64,000 nt of DNA from contig NZ_CP022121.1 of the NCBI RefSeq assembly GCF_002224645.1, positions 558,001 through 622,000 on the forward strand. Direction: 5' to 3'. This stretch comes from Dehalobacterium formicoaceticum (GTDB lineage: Bacteria > Bacillota > Dehalobacteriia > Dehalobacteriales > Dehalobacteriaceae). A program made the position numbers and the translations under genes. Shown in pieces: positions 42,856 through 53,400 of the stretch. The notes beneath the pieces are model-generated. The model saw only the letters and a list, made by a program, of their open reading frames with translations, was not told where the DNA came from and made no database searches. Numbering within the stretch: position 1 is the first letter of the stretch; every line of letters begins with the position of its first letter.

Positions 42856-45800
42856 AACGAAAGTATATTTTAGCCATGCCGCTTGTATTTATATGCTGTC
42901 TGCTCTTTTCCGTCAAGGCGTTTGCCGCATCGAACAGCGACATTGAAATCAATGTCACTTCTCCCATAGACAGCCTGCAAAGCGAAAGTGGCGTGGTTGC
43001 CGTGGAGCAATTCCCGGCACAAATTCCCGTGAGCGTCACAGCAAAAACCGGTACGCTCACAAGGGTTCAATTGGAGTATGGCGGCCATAGCCGGGAGATA
43101 ACGCCGGAATATATTCTGACCGTCGAAAGCAAGGAGGCTTCCGGTCCTTATACCATCACCGCCAAAACGGACCAGGGAGCCGTCCTCACCGTCACGGCCA
43201 ATGTGGTATTTCAAGTCAAAGCCATTTATGACACCCGCTACCGCACCATAGGCATGAACGTAAAGGAAATCTATGAGGGCAAAACACTGCTGAAATCCTT
43301 TCAAGAGCCACAGCGTATCGATCTTGTGAACGCCAATACCGTTGCCGACCACGAGCAGGAACGGATTGCCGGTTGGATTGATAAATATGACGGAGGTACT
43401 TACACGCTAAAGGGTAGTCTGGTCGTGGAAATTTACGGTTTTTCTTCCGGCAAGCTCTATGGAACCTATGATACGAACATGGATTTTGAACCATTGACTA
43501 CCAGCTATGGCTGGACGGAGAAAGCCCTCATTGCCTTTGAAACCATGCGAAACACGGAAATCACCTATCAGGCTCCGGTAAAAATCAACATTGATGCAAC
43601 CTGGTGTGATGAAAGCAAACAAGAGGTTTATGGAAAGCTCTCAGCCCAGGACAAGGGAGTGCCGGAGCTTCTTTTCCCATATCAGACTACCTCCGTCACC
43701 TTTTCCAAGGACGACATCCTCCTGTCCCGCAATTTTATCTATTGCGGTCTTGAATGGGACTACACGCCGGAGAGCGCCGAATATACCGATGGAGAAAGTA
43801 GTACACAGACCTCTATTACGCAAAAAATTAATTACAAAATTCCCGACGCAGACTTCTATTTCAAGTTCAAGGCTTGTGACGGAAACGACCTGTCGGTTGC
43901 CATCCGCGCCCCTGCCACGGTTTACCGGGGGGACAGCTATTCCTTCACCGTAGTTTTTATGAACAGCGGAAATAGTCCGGCTTATGATGTACCACTCAAA
44001 GGCACGGTGGACGATGACCTGATCAAAGAGATTCCCGCCGTGCAGGACTTCTCACCCAATGAGAGCAAAACCTACACCATCAAACGCAAGGCCGACACTT
44101 CTGCTGATGTGATAAACCTGTGGGCGAACATCGGTGTACCGGAGGGCTTTACCGACGGCAATCTCGCCAACAACACAGCCACGGCAATCATAAAAATCAT
44201 TGAGGAGCCTGAAAAAACGCCTGACCCTGGCAATAATCCCGATCAGCCGGATATCCCGAATAATCCCCCGGATCAGCCGCCTGACTCACCGAAGCTTTGC
44301 GACTTGTCGGCAAGCATTCTTGCGCCATCCACCGTATACGAACATGAGAACTACAGCTATACCGTGAGCTTTACCAACCAATCCGGTACGGAACTGAAAA
44401 ATGTGCTGCTGCGGGGGACAAACAACGATACCGCTTTGGCACAAATTCCGAAAACTTACAGTTTCAATCCCAGAGAGACAAAATCCTTCACCATTACAGG
44501 CACGGCGGGAAACGTGGGCGAGATATATAACCTGTGGGCCAATATTACAACGCCGAACGGCTTCCGGGACGATAATCCGGCCAACAACACCGCCGTTTCA
44601 AAAATCACGGTAGTGAAAAAGCCTTCCGGCAATCCTGACAATCCGCCTGATAATCCCGACAACCCTCCGGATAACCCGGACAATCCCGATAACCCAGACA
44701 ATCCGGATGTACCTTCGAAAAAGCTGTGCGACATATGGGCTAACTTATCCTGCCCGCCCATGGTTTACGAGCAGGAGGAATACAGCTTTACTGTGTATTT
44801 TGCCAATTCCACGGACAAAGCGCTGTCGGGAGTGAGCTTGAACGCTTCCATTGACGGCAAGGCGGTTTTGACAGTGCCATCCACTGCAAATTTCAAAGCC
44901 TATGAAACCAAAGCTTACGTAGTCAAAAGCACGGCGGGAGAAAAAGGCACAACCATTCATTTGGCGGCACAGGTATCACCGCCTACAGATTACAGAGATA
45001 GCAACACCAGCAACAACCAAGCGGCAGCGGAAATCATGGTGGTAGAACGTCCCTATGACCTGGATGTACAGCGGATAACGCCCGATCAATACAAGGAAAA
45101 CCAAACGGTCATCAGCACCATCAAGGTATCCAACAAAGGAAGCCTGGACTTTACGCCGGGGCAAAAGGTTTCCGTCCTGTTTGAAATCCCGGAGCTTTCG
45201 ATCAAAAAGCGTGTTGATGCCGTGGTCATGGAGCAAGACACCTGGAACATCGTATCGCTCAAATGGAATACCCCCAATGTCCAAGCTGATAAAAACATCA
45301 CTCTGATCGCCACCATCAACCCCGATAAAGTATTAGACAATGAAACCACTGCCGCCAACAACACCTATACCCAAAATGCCGTCATCAATAATGTAGCCTA
45401 TGATGAGCAGGAAGAAAGCAGGACCGTCCCCACACCGCCGCAAAGAAGCGACCAGCCAAAAGTGTCGTGGTGGGAGCAACGCTATGAAAACGGCCAATTT
45501 GTATGGCGGCAGTTTTATGCCGAACTGAAAGTCACCGCTGTGCTGGACTATGACACCAGGGCAAAGGGCTATCTCAAGTCGGGCTACGGCTTTACCATCA
45601 GCGTTACTGCCACCGTAAACACCAATTACGATAATCCGGAGCTGATTACCGCCGCCCAGACGGCGGAAGTCTATCTGCCGCAGTACCGCTATGAAACATC
45701 CGTACCGTTGATGTCCGACAGTACGAATCATTGTACTTTCCGGGAGAATCCCAGCTCACCGTTCCGGTACAAAAAGCAATATGTTCCAACCTGGTTCCCG

Positions 45801-45944
45801 GACAACACGGATTATATCGTGCAGCTTTTGGTTACTGACGTGCATACTCCCGGAGGGACTCTGTCCAAATGGATAACCGGAGGAGAACTAAAAATATTTG
45901 TGGTTGACAGCATGTACGATGATGATGTCACCACGGGGAATTAA
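42852..45944 (+). CDS. Secreted CARDB-repeat surface protein of the Tad locus
   Basis: A 1,030-residue exported protein. A signal peptide (about 1-26) is cut after AFA. An N-terminal region of about 330 residues is followed by three CARDB-like Ig-fold repeats (about 345-450, 480-590 and 625-735). Each has a YSFTVVFMNSGN-like strand and ends in a NLANNTA-type turn. The repeats are separated by Pro/Asp/Asn-rich linkers (NPDNPPDNPDNP). A further CARDB-like region (about 738-840) and a C-terminal domain follow. No LPxTG anchor is seen. It probably decorates the pilus or mediates contact between cells. Confidence 0.82.
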   Translation: MKRKYILAMPLVFICCLLFSVKAFAASNSDIEINVTSPIDSLQSESGVVAVEQFPAQIPVSVTAKTGTLTRVQLEYGGHSREITPEYILTVESKEASGPYTITAKTDQGAVLTVTANVVFQVKAIYDTRYRTIGMNVKEIYEGKTLLKSFQEPQRIDLVNANTVADHEQERIAGWIDKYDGGTYTLKGSLVVEIYGFSSGKLYGTYDTNMDFEPLTTSYGWTEKALIAFETMRNTEITYQAPVKINIDATWCDESKQEVYGKLSAQDKGVPELLFPYQTTSVTFSKDDILLSRNFIYCGLEWDYTPESAEYTDGESSTQTSITQKINYKIPDADFYFKFKACDGNDLSVAIRAPATVYRGDSYSFTVVFMNSGNSPAYDVPLKGTVDDDLIKEIPAVQDFSPNESKTYTIKRKADTSADVINLWANIGVPEGFTDGNLANNTATAIIKIIEEPEKTPDPGNNPDQPDIPNNPPDQPPDSPKLCDLSASILAPSTVYEHENYSYTVSFTNQSGTELKNVLLRGTNNDTALAQIPKTYSFNPRETKSFTITGTAGNVGEIYNLWANITTPNGFRDDNPANNTAVSKITVVKKPSGNPDNPPDNPDNPPDNPDNPDNPDNPDVPSKKLCDIWANLSCPPMVYEQEEYSFTVYFANSTDKALSGVSLNASIDGKAVLTVPSTANFKAYETKAYVVKSTAGEKGTTIHLAAQVSPPTDYRDSNTSNNQAAAEIMVVERPYDLDVQRITPDQYKENQTVISTIKVSNKGSLDFTPGQKVSVLFEIPELSIKKRVDAVVMEQDTWNIVSLKWNTPNVQADKNITLIATINPDKVLDNETTAANNTYTQNAVINNVAYDEQEESRTVPTPPQRSDQPKVSWWEQRYENGQFVWRQFYAELKVTAVLDYDTRAKGYLKSGYGFTISVTATVNTNYDNPELITAAQTAEVYLPQYRYETSVPLMSDSTNHCTFRENPSSPFRYKKQYVPTWFPDNTDYIVQLLVTDVHTPGGTLSKWITGGELKIFVVDSMYDDDVTTGN

Positions 45945-45946
45945 TT

Positions 45947-46375
45947 ATGCATACAGTGCTGCTTTGCGCTGTCCCAATTCTTTGGGCAGCGATAACAGAC
46001 TTTAAAAAGCGGATTATCCCTGATTGGATATGGATTGCAATCCTTCTGACCGGCGGGATATCCGCTTTCTTGCTAAAAACGCCTTATCCTCCCTTGTTTG
46101 AGAGGGTTATGGGATTCTTGCTGCCGGGATTGTGCCTGTTTTTCCTTGCCGCCAAGTTTGGAGGTGTTGGAGGCGGCGACATTAAGCTCACGGCGGCAAT
46201 GGGCTTTTGCTTTGGCCTGTACTCTCTTGCGGTCATTCTCTTTATTGCTTTGCTTCCCGCCTGTATCTATGCAAAGGCGACAAAGCAAAAAAGCGTCCCG
46301 TTGGCCGTATTTCTGAGCATTGGTTTCTTCACGTATGCCGTGGCTCTTTTGATATACGAACTGATTTGCTGTTAA
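45947..46375 (+). CDS. tadV: Prepilin peptidase, TadV/CpaA type (A24)
   Basis: A 142-residue membrane protease. The two catalytic Asp are in AAITDFKKRIIPD (about residue 17) and GVGGGDIKLTAAMG (about residue 76). Four or five helices are visible. It would cut the leaders of the three pilins and two pseudopilins. It starts 2 bases after the surface protein gene. Confidence 0.92.
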   Translation: MHTVLLCAVPILWAAITDFKKRIIPDWIWIAILLTGGISAFLLKTPYPPLFERVMGFLLPGLCLFFLAAKFGGVGGGDIKLTAAMGFCFGLYSLAVILFIALLPACIYAKATKQKSVPLAVFLSIGFFTYAVALLIYELICC

Positions 46376-46393
46376 GTAGTAGGAGGTGATTTT

Positions 46394-46483
46394 GTGGAAC
46401 TGAAAGCGATACTGGCCATCGTGCTCTGTCTTGTAATTGTCGGTGGTGCGGTGTATTTGCACATCAAGCGGAAAAAGAAATAA
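46394..46483 (+). CDS. 29-residue single-helix membrane peptide
   Basis: MELKAILAIVLCLVIVGG then AVYLHIKRKKK: one membrane helix with a basic end. The GTG start at 46394 follows a strong AGGAGGTGATTTT site and the gene is the last of the Tad operon, just before a terminator. Too short for family assignment; perhaps a small assembly factor. Confidence 0.6.
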   Translation: MELKAILAIVLCLVIVGGAVYLHIKRKKK

Positions 46484-46495
46484 CGGCAGGATGGC

Positions 46496-46521
46496 AAAAG
46501 GGACGGCAAACCGTCCCTTTT
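46496..46521 (+). terminator. Terminator of the Tad operon
   Basis: AAAAGGGACGG, loop CAAA, CCGTCCCTTTT, perfectly paired. It separates the Tad operon from the conjugation genes. Confidence 0.85.
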
Positions 46522-46553
46522 CGTCTGCCTCATAGATTGGAGTGGAAATATCG

Positions 46554-47162
46554 ATGTATGAAGAAAAACGCATGGTGGATACCTACGAGGTAAAACACGC
46601 CATTCATGTTGGAGATAAAGAAATCCTTTTTGCGCTGGATGATACCAAAACCGATTATCCGTACATGGTATGCAATTGCACCTGGGATAACCCGTTGGGC
46701 ATCGATCACTATTTTAATGCCTCAGCAAGTGCGGACTACGTGGAAATGATGACAGAATTTACCGACCGCGTACAGGCGCAGCTTGAAGCGATCAAAGCGG
46801 AACGGGACAAAATCACTGTTCCCCTGCAGCCTTTCGTGCTGGAGCATTGTATCCCGAATGATTACGGAGAGAGTATTGAAAACAAGGTGGCGGTCATCCG
46901 TCCGGAGCGCCTGCGTCCTGAATACCGTACTGCCGACAAACAGCTCGTGCTGGCCACAGGCGGCTTTGGCTCTCATGCCAATTCCCGGGGCCGCGCAGTC
47001 TACACCGTCAACCTATACTCCGGAAAGGAATCGCGCTGGAACCGGGAGGATATTTTGGGCACCATCAAGCCAGAACATATGCCCGATTGGGCAAAGGAAC
47101 GGCTCAAACAGATACAGACCGAAAGGCAGGTAAAGCAGAAAAAATATGAGCAGGAACGTTAG
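46554..47162 (+). CDS. Conserved ICE protein of unknown function
   Basis: A 202-residue soluble protein of a type found in Tn1549-like elements directly before the giant helicase. It shows DTYEVKHAIHVGDKEILFAL and MPDWAKERLKQIQTERQ near the end. The first half may be an alpha/beta domain; the C-terminus is a charged helix. The ATG at 46554 follows TTGGAG; a GTG at 46542 overlaps that site. It runs with the next two genes in one transcript. Confidence 0.65.
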   Translation: MYEEKRMVDTYEVKHAIHVGDKEILFALDDTKTDYPYMVCNCTWDNPLGIDHYFNASASADYVEMMTEFTDRVQAQLEAIKAERDKITVPLQPFVLEHCIPNDYGESIENKVAVIRPERLRPEYRTADKQLVLATGGFGSHANSRGRAVYTVNLYSGKESRWNREDILGTIKPEHMPDWAKERLKQIQTERQVKQKKYEQER

Positions 47163-47173
47163 GAGGTTTGAAC

Positions 47174-47473
47174 ATGGAAAAGGAAATCAATGCAGGTTAT
47201 GTCATCACCGACCGGCTGACCGTGGGAAATGCGGAATTTGTAATCGGTCAGCGTGATGAAGCACCCGCAAACTTTGTGACGTGGAAATGCAGAAAGGGTG
47301 AAAAGGAATATTTCTGGGGCCATTACATGAATGACCGCCTAACCGCCCTTGAAGACTTATGTAATCGTGCGCTGGATGAAGTCCATTATTTAAAAAGTCT
47401 CCAGCAGGAAAAGGATACACCCGAAAAACCGGTACAGCAGCCCCAAAAGAAAAGGTACGAGCCGGAACGATAA
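47174..47473 (+). CDS. Small conserved ICE protein
   Basis: A 99-residue protein of a type recurring in Tn1549-like ICEs: INAGYVITDRLTVGNAEFVI and EYFWGHYMNDRLTALEDL are its characteristic parts. The function is unknown. The ATG at 47174 follows AGGAGGTTTGAAC. It ends in a Lys/Gln-rich tail (RYEPER) similar to that of the preceding protein. Confidence 0.65.
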   Translation: MEKEINAGYVITDRLTVGNAEFVIGQRDEAPANFVTWKCRKGEKEYFWGHYMNDRLTALEDLCNRALDEVHYLKSLQQEKDTPEKPVQQPQKKRYEPER

Positions 47474-47486
47474 GGAGGGATAAACG

Positions 47487-50400
47487 TTGGCAACGAAGCT
47501 GCAACTGATTACAGAGCTTTCGGAAAGGACGGCTCACAGCGCCACAAGAAATCCTGTCAACTGGACTTCCTTTCTGAAAACGGCAGCATGGAATTACAAA
47601 TATCCGTTTCAGGATCAGCTTTTGATTTATGCGCAGCGTCCCGATGCGACTGCCTGTGCTCCCATTGAGCTATGGAATCAGAAGTTTGGCAGATGGGTAA
47701 ACCGAGGCGCAAAGGGCATCGCCCTCATCGACGACAGCGGAAGCCGTTTAACTTTGCGACATGTGTTCGATGTGTCGGACACCAACAGCCGCTATAACCG
47801 CCCCGTTGCGCTTTGGGCGATGCAGGATAGATATGCGGAGTCCGTGAAGGAAACGTTGGAAAGCACCTTTGGTGAGCTTGAAGAAAAAAAGATATTGTGA
47901 CCGCCTTAATCTCTGCCGCCCGCAATGCCGTGGATGATAATTTCCCCGACTATCTCTCTGATCTGATGTACTTTAGGGAAAATAGCTTTTTGGAAGAGCT
48001 GGACGACCTGAATGTGGAAGTAATCTTCAAGGAAATTCTCAAGATTTCCGTGGCTTACATAGCATTAGTCCGCTGCGGCTACCCTGCCGATAAATACCTG
48101 AGCTTTGAGGATTTTCAAAGCATAGTGAATTTCAATACGCTGGATACCATTTCGCGCTTGGGTGCGGCCACAAGTGATATTTCCGAAATGGTTTTAAAGG
48201 AAATCGGGGCAACGGTCAAGGAACTGCAAAAAGCGGAGAAAAAACAAAACCGTACCTTTGCAAAAAATCAGGATGTACATCACAATGAAAACGTAAAGCA
48301 AAACAGTAATTCTGAAAGGGATGGTAAATATGGAACTGACCTACACGCAGAAGGGCAATTATCTGATACCCGACCTGATGCTGCCGAAGGAAGAAACGTA
48401 CATCGGCAAATATGGGATGTTGCGCAAAACATATCTGAAAAACTACCGGAAAGGAATGTACGCAAGCCTGATGCTGTCGGGCAAACTGAACAGTCACCTG
48501 TCGGAAATCGACCGGACAGCGAAGGAGCGCATCGAACAGATCACAGCGAAGCTCTTACAGAGCAGTCCCGCGCCGGACAAGGCGACCGACCCGATGGGCT
48601 GGACAGGACACATGAACAACCTACGGCACTCAGCGGAGGAGTCGGTGCTGGCGGAGCTGATTTACAATTAACATGGTACGACAGAGAAACGGAGGACAAA
48701 AGTCTTCCGTTTTTTCATTCTACGCCGCTTATCAATGAACTCCTGCGCTCTACCCCGCACTTGAAGGCAACAAAGCAGGAAATCGTAGACTTTTATACCA
48801 TTCACGAGGATAGCAACGAGCGTACCGAATACATCAAAAACATTTTTAATAATGACTACACAGAACTGAAAATCAACGGAGATCATCGCGTCGGGTATAA
48901 GACCTACCAAAATGTTCTCCATCTTTGGGAGGGCAGCTACGCCGCAAGAACATCACAGAGCTACTATGATTGGGGCGTCATTGCCGGTCACTTCGGCAGT
49001 ATGATTCTGCTGGGTGAATTCCTTGATGAACCGCTGGCATTGCCGTCAGTGCAGCAGCAAATTACCTTGATCGAACAGACGGAGGAAGAAAAATCCTCCG
49101 CTTTTTCTATTCCCCAGGAAGCCATTGATACGGTTTTGCGGCAGGGAAGCGGTGTGCAGGACGGTAAGTACCGGATTTATCTGCACTATCAAACCAATGC
49201 TTCCGCGAAAGAGAATGTCGATTTTCTGAAAAATGAGTACGGTATCGGCGGGCGTGCACCTGTTCTGACAGGCACCGATATTCATGAATGGCATGACAGC
49301 AAGGGCATTACCCTCACCAGCGGAAAAATCATGGGACCGGATGCAAAAATTGTATTGCCCTGGTCAAAGGTACAAAAACGCCTTAGCGAGTTGATTGCCG
49401 CCAACCGCTACTTAAACAGTAAGGAAAAGGAATACCTACCCGTTTATGAACAGCAGATGGAGGAACGCCGCCAACAGCTTGCCGAGCAAACCTATGCCCG
49501 CGAAATCCTGAACCGGGAACCGGCTCCCTCCGAACCAAAGCCGCCGTCACGAAAGAATGCGAAATATGCCTTCTCACTTGGCGACACGGTGTATCTCGGC
49601 ACGGACGAATACGAGATTTTATCCTTTGACAGTGGCAAGGTGCTGCTCCGCGACATCAGTTTTCCGCTGTTCAGCAAGGAACTGGTGCGGGATGACTTTG
49701 ACCGGATGCTGCGGGAAAATCCCTTCAATGACCATCTTATTGCAGCCGGGGAAGCACCGGAGCAACCAGCCGAAGAAAAAACGGGAACACCATCCCCAAG
49801 CGCGCTGTACCAGACGTATCTGCCTCTAATCGTAAATAAGATACGAACTGACGAAATCTACCCCTACCTGAGAGACAGAGATACCGACCCTGACAGTGCC
49901 AAACGAGAGCTAGGCAGTGCCATCGACCGCATTGCCCTTTCCATGCGGAAGGAGCATCCGACTTTTTATGAAGCCTATACCACCCTGCCGCAGTTTAAGG
50001 AATGGCTTGACGAGGATGTGTTTCAGCGGTCCTACCAGGACTATCTGACGGAAAAAAGGGACAGCGTTACTCTTCATGCCGATGATCCCGCAGCAACGGA
50101 ATGGGTGTGGGCAACTGGCGATGTGACCATCACCCGCAAGGGAGATACCGTCACCATCGACAGCGACGGCGAGAGCGAAAAAACTTATGCGGAGTTTGAC
50201 CTGGAGCTTCCGGATGGTCAAACAGGAGAAATGGAAAAGCAATCAGCCGAAAAAGAAATAAACGTGGGCCTGGAGCTTTCCATTGAGGACCGGCGCTATA
50301 CCATTGATGCTATTGACGAGAAAGTCGGTACAGTCAGTCTGCGGGACATCACCTTCCAGCGCGGTACGGGCTTCCCTATTTTCCGCAGCGAAAACATTGA

Positions 50401-53400
50401 GTTTATACGCAGCATTTTGGAACAGGCTAAAGAACCCATATGGCAGAAAACACAGACTGGCGAAATATCTAAAGTCATCATTGACCTTGTGCCGGAAACA
50501 CCAAAGCAACCCCGCATCAATTTTACTATCATCGACGATGAATTAGGTCGTGGAGGCGCAAAGAGCAAATACGGCTGGAATGTCGCCGCCATCCGGCTCT
50601 TGAACCAACTGGAAGAACAAAATCGCCTCGCAACTCCGGAGGAACAATCAATCCTGTCCTTGTATGTTGGATGGGGCGGTATTCCACAGGTGTTTGATGA
50701 GCAAAACAGCCAATGGGCCAAGGAATACGCCGAGTTGAAGGAACTGCTCACTGATGAGGAATATACGTCCGCGCGGGCCTCCACACTAAATGCCCATTAT
50801 ACCTCCCCCACCGTCATCAAGGCCATGTATGCCTGTTTGGAAAATATGGGTTTTCAGAACGGTAATATTCTGGAACCTGCTTGTGGCATCGGCAACTTTT
50901 TTGGCCTTGTGCCGGAGAGCATGGAAAACTCAAAATTGTATGGCGTGGAGCTGGACAGCATCACGGGCCGGATTGCCAAACAGCTATATCAAAACGCCAG
51001 CATCGCAGTGCAGGGCTTTGAGGAAACCAACCTGCCCGACAGCTTTTTCGACCTGGCTATCGGCAATGTGCCCTTTGGCAGCTATGGCGTGTCAGACAAA
51101 AAGTACGACAAATACAAGTTTTATATTCACGACTACTTTTTCGCCAAAACACTGGATAAGGTGCGGCCCGGAGGTATTGTTGCCTTTATCACCTCTAAGG
51201 GCACGATGGATAAGCAGAATTCCGAAGTCCGCAAGTACATTGCGCAGCGGGCCGAGCTTCTGGGAGCCGTCCGGCTTCCCAACAATGCGTTTTTTGCCAA
51301 TGCCGGCACGGAAGTCACCACCGACATCCTGTTCCTGCAAAAGCGTGACAGGGTAATCGACATTGAACCGGATTGGGTGCATCTCTCCACCACCAAGGAC
51401 GGCATCCCCGTAAATCGCTATTTTGCCGACAATCCCGAAATGGTACTGGGCACATTGGCCTACGACGACCGGATGTACGGCAACAAAAGTGAAACCACCT
51501 GTATGCCCTATGAAGGTGCCGACCTCGCAGAGCTCTTGCGCGAGGCGCTGGAAAACATCCATGCGGAAATTACCGAGTATGAACTGGAGGATGTAACCGA
51601 GGATGTGGGCACCTCTATCCCGGCAGATCCGAATGTCCGCAATTTCAGCTATACCATTGTAGACGGCGCAATCTACTACCGCGAAAACAGCCGTATGAAC
51701 CGCGTGGAAACTTCCGTTACGGCAGAGGGCCGGATCAAGGGCATGATTGCTATCCGGGACTCAGTCCGTGAACTCATAGAATACCAGACCGAGGATTACA
51801 GCGACGAAATAATCCAGGAACAACAGTGCAAGCTGAACCGTCTATATGACGCTTTTGTCGCAAAATACGGCCTCTTGAACAGCCGCGGCAACAACATGGC
51901 ATTTTCCGACGACAGCTCCTACTGCCTGCTCTGTTCCCTTGAAATTCTTGACGAGAACGGCGAGCTGGAGCGTAAGGCGGATATGTTCACCAAACGCACC
52001 ATCCGACAGCGCACGAGCGTTACCCATGTGGATACCGCCACCGAAGCATTGGCGATCTCTATTGCGGAAAAAGCCTGTGTGGATATGGGCTTCATGCAGA
52101 GCCTGACAGGGCTTTCCGAGGAACAGCTTGTAAAAGACCTGGAAGGCGTCGTGTTCCTCAATCCTGAAAAGCTAGACAATACAGGAAAGCCGATGTTTGA
52201 AACGGCGGATGCTTATCTCTCCGGCAACGTCCGGGAAAAACTCAAAACCGCCCGGCAATTTGCCGAAATGCACCCTGACACCTACGGTGTGAATGTTACG
52301 GCACTAGAAGCAGTGCAGCCAAAGGACCTGAACGCCTCTGAAATTGATGTACGCCTCGGTGCGACCTGGCTTCCCCCGGATGTGGTTAAGGACTTCATCT
52401 TTGAGCTTCTGGAAACTCCGTATATGTACAGGCGCTACATCGATGTTTTTTATTCCACCTATACCGCCAACTGGAACGTCAAGGGCAAAAACGACGACCG
52501 CAGCGGAAACATTAAGGCCGTTATGACCTATGGCACCAGCCGTATTAATGCCTACAAGATAGTCGAAGAAACCCTCAATCTGCGGGATGTGCGGATCTTT
52601 GATGCCGTATATGAGGACGGTGTTGAGAAGCGTGTACTGAACAAAAAGGAAACCGCCATCGCCCAGCAAAAACAGGAGACCATCAAGGAGGCATTCCAAA
52701 GCTGGATATGGAAAGACCCTAAACGCCGGGAACGTCTGACAAGGCTCTACAACGACCGCTTCAACTCCATCCGTCCCCGCGAATACGACGGCAGTCATAT
52801 CCGGTTTACAGGTATGAATCCGGAAATCACCCTGCGCAAACACCAGGTAGATGCGGTGGCGCACATCCTATATGGCGGCAACACCTTGCTGGCTCACTGC
52901 GTGGGTGCGGGCAAGACCTACGAAATGACGGCTGCAGCAATGGAAAGCAAACATCTGGGGCTTTGCAACAAGAGCATGTTTGTGGTGCCGAACCACCTGA
53001 CCGAACAATGGGCCGGAGAGTTTTTGCAGCTCTACCCGTCTGCTAACATCCTTGTGGCGACGAAAAAGGACTTTGAAACTAAAAACCGCAAGAAGTTTTG
53101 TGCAAGAATCGCCACTGGCGACTATGACGCGGTGATTATAGGCCACAGCCAATTTGAGAAAATCCCCATCTCTGTGGAGCGCCAAAAACAGCAGTTGCAG
53201 GAGCAGATTGCGGAGATTACCAGCGGGATTCAGGAACTGAAAGAGGAAAAAGGCGAGCGTTACGCCATCAAACAGCTTGAAAAAACCAAAAAGACTCTGA
53301 AATTAAAGCTGGATAAGCTCAACGATACCAGCCGAAAAGACGATGTGGTAACGTTTGAGGAATTGGGCGTTGACCGACTCTTTGTTGATGAGGCAGATTT

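Noticed and set aside
44630-44715. CRISPR-like short repeats
   Set aside because: The repetition encodes the Pro/Asp/Asn linker of the CARDB protein. It has no spacer structure and no cas genes are present anywhere in the window.
38012-45731. Long minus-strand open frames across the Tad and surface-protein genes
   Set aside because: They are antisense to strongly coding genes with recognised domains. They lack ribosome sites and follow the codon structure of the plus strand.
36228-46375. The Tad genes as the conjugation channel itself
   Set aside because: The ATPase, TadB/TadC and prepilin peptidase identify a pilus machine. The coupling protein and VirB4-type genes expected for transfer are not in this block and probably lie beyond the window.
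23836-47890. Programmed ribosomal frameshifting in the three broken genes
   Set aside because: No slippery heptamer with a downstream structure was evident at the break points, and each simply lacks one A. Error or mutation is simpler.
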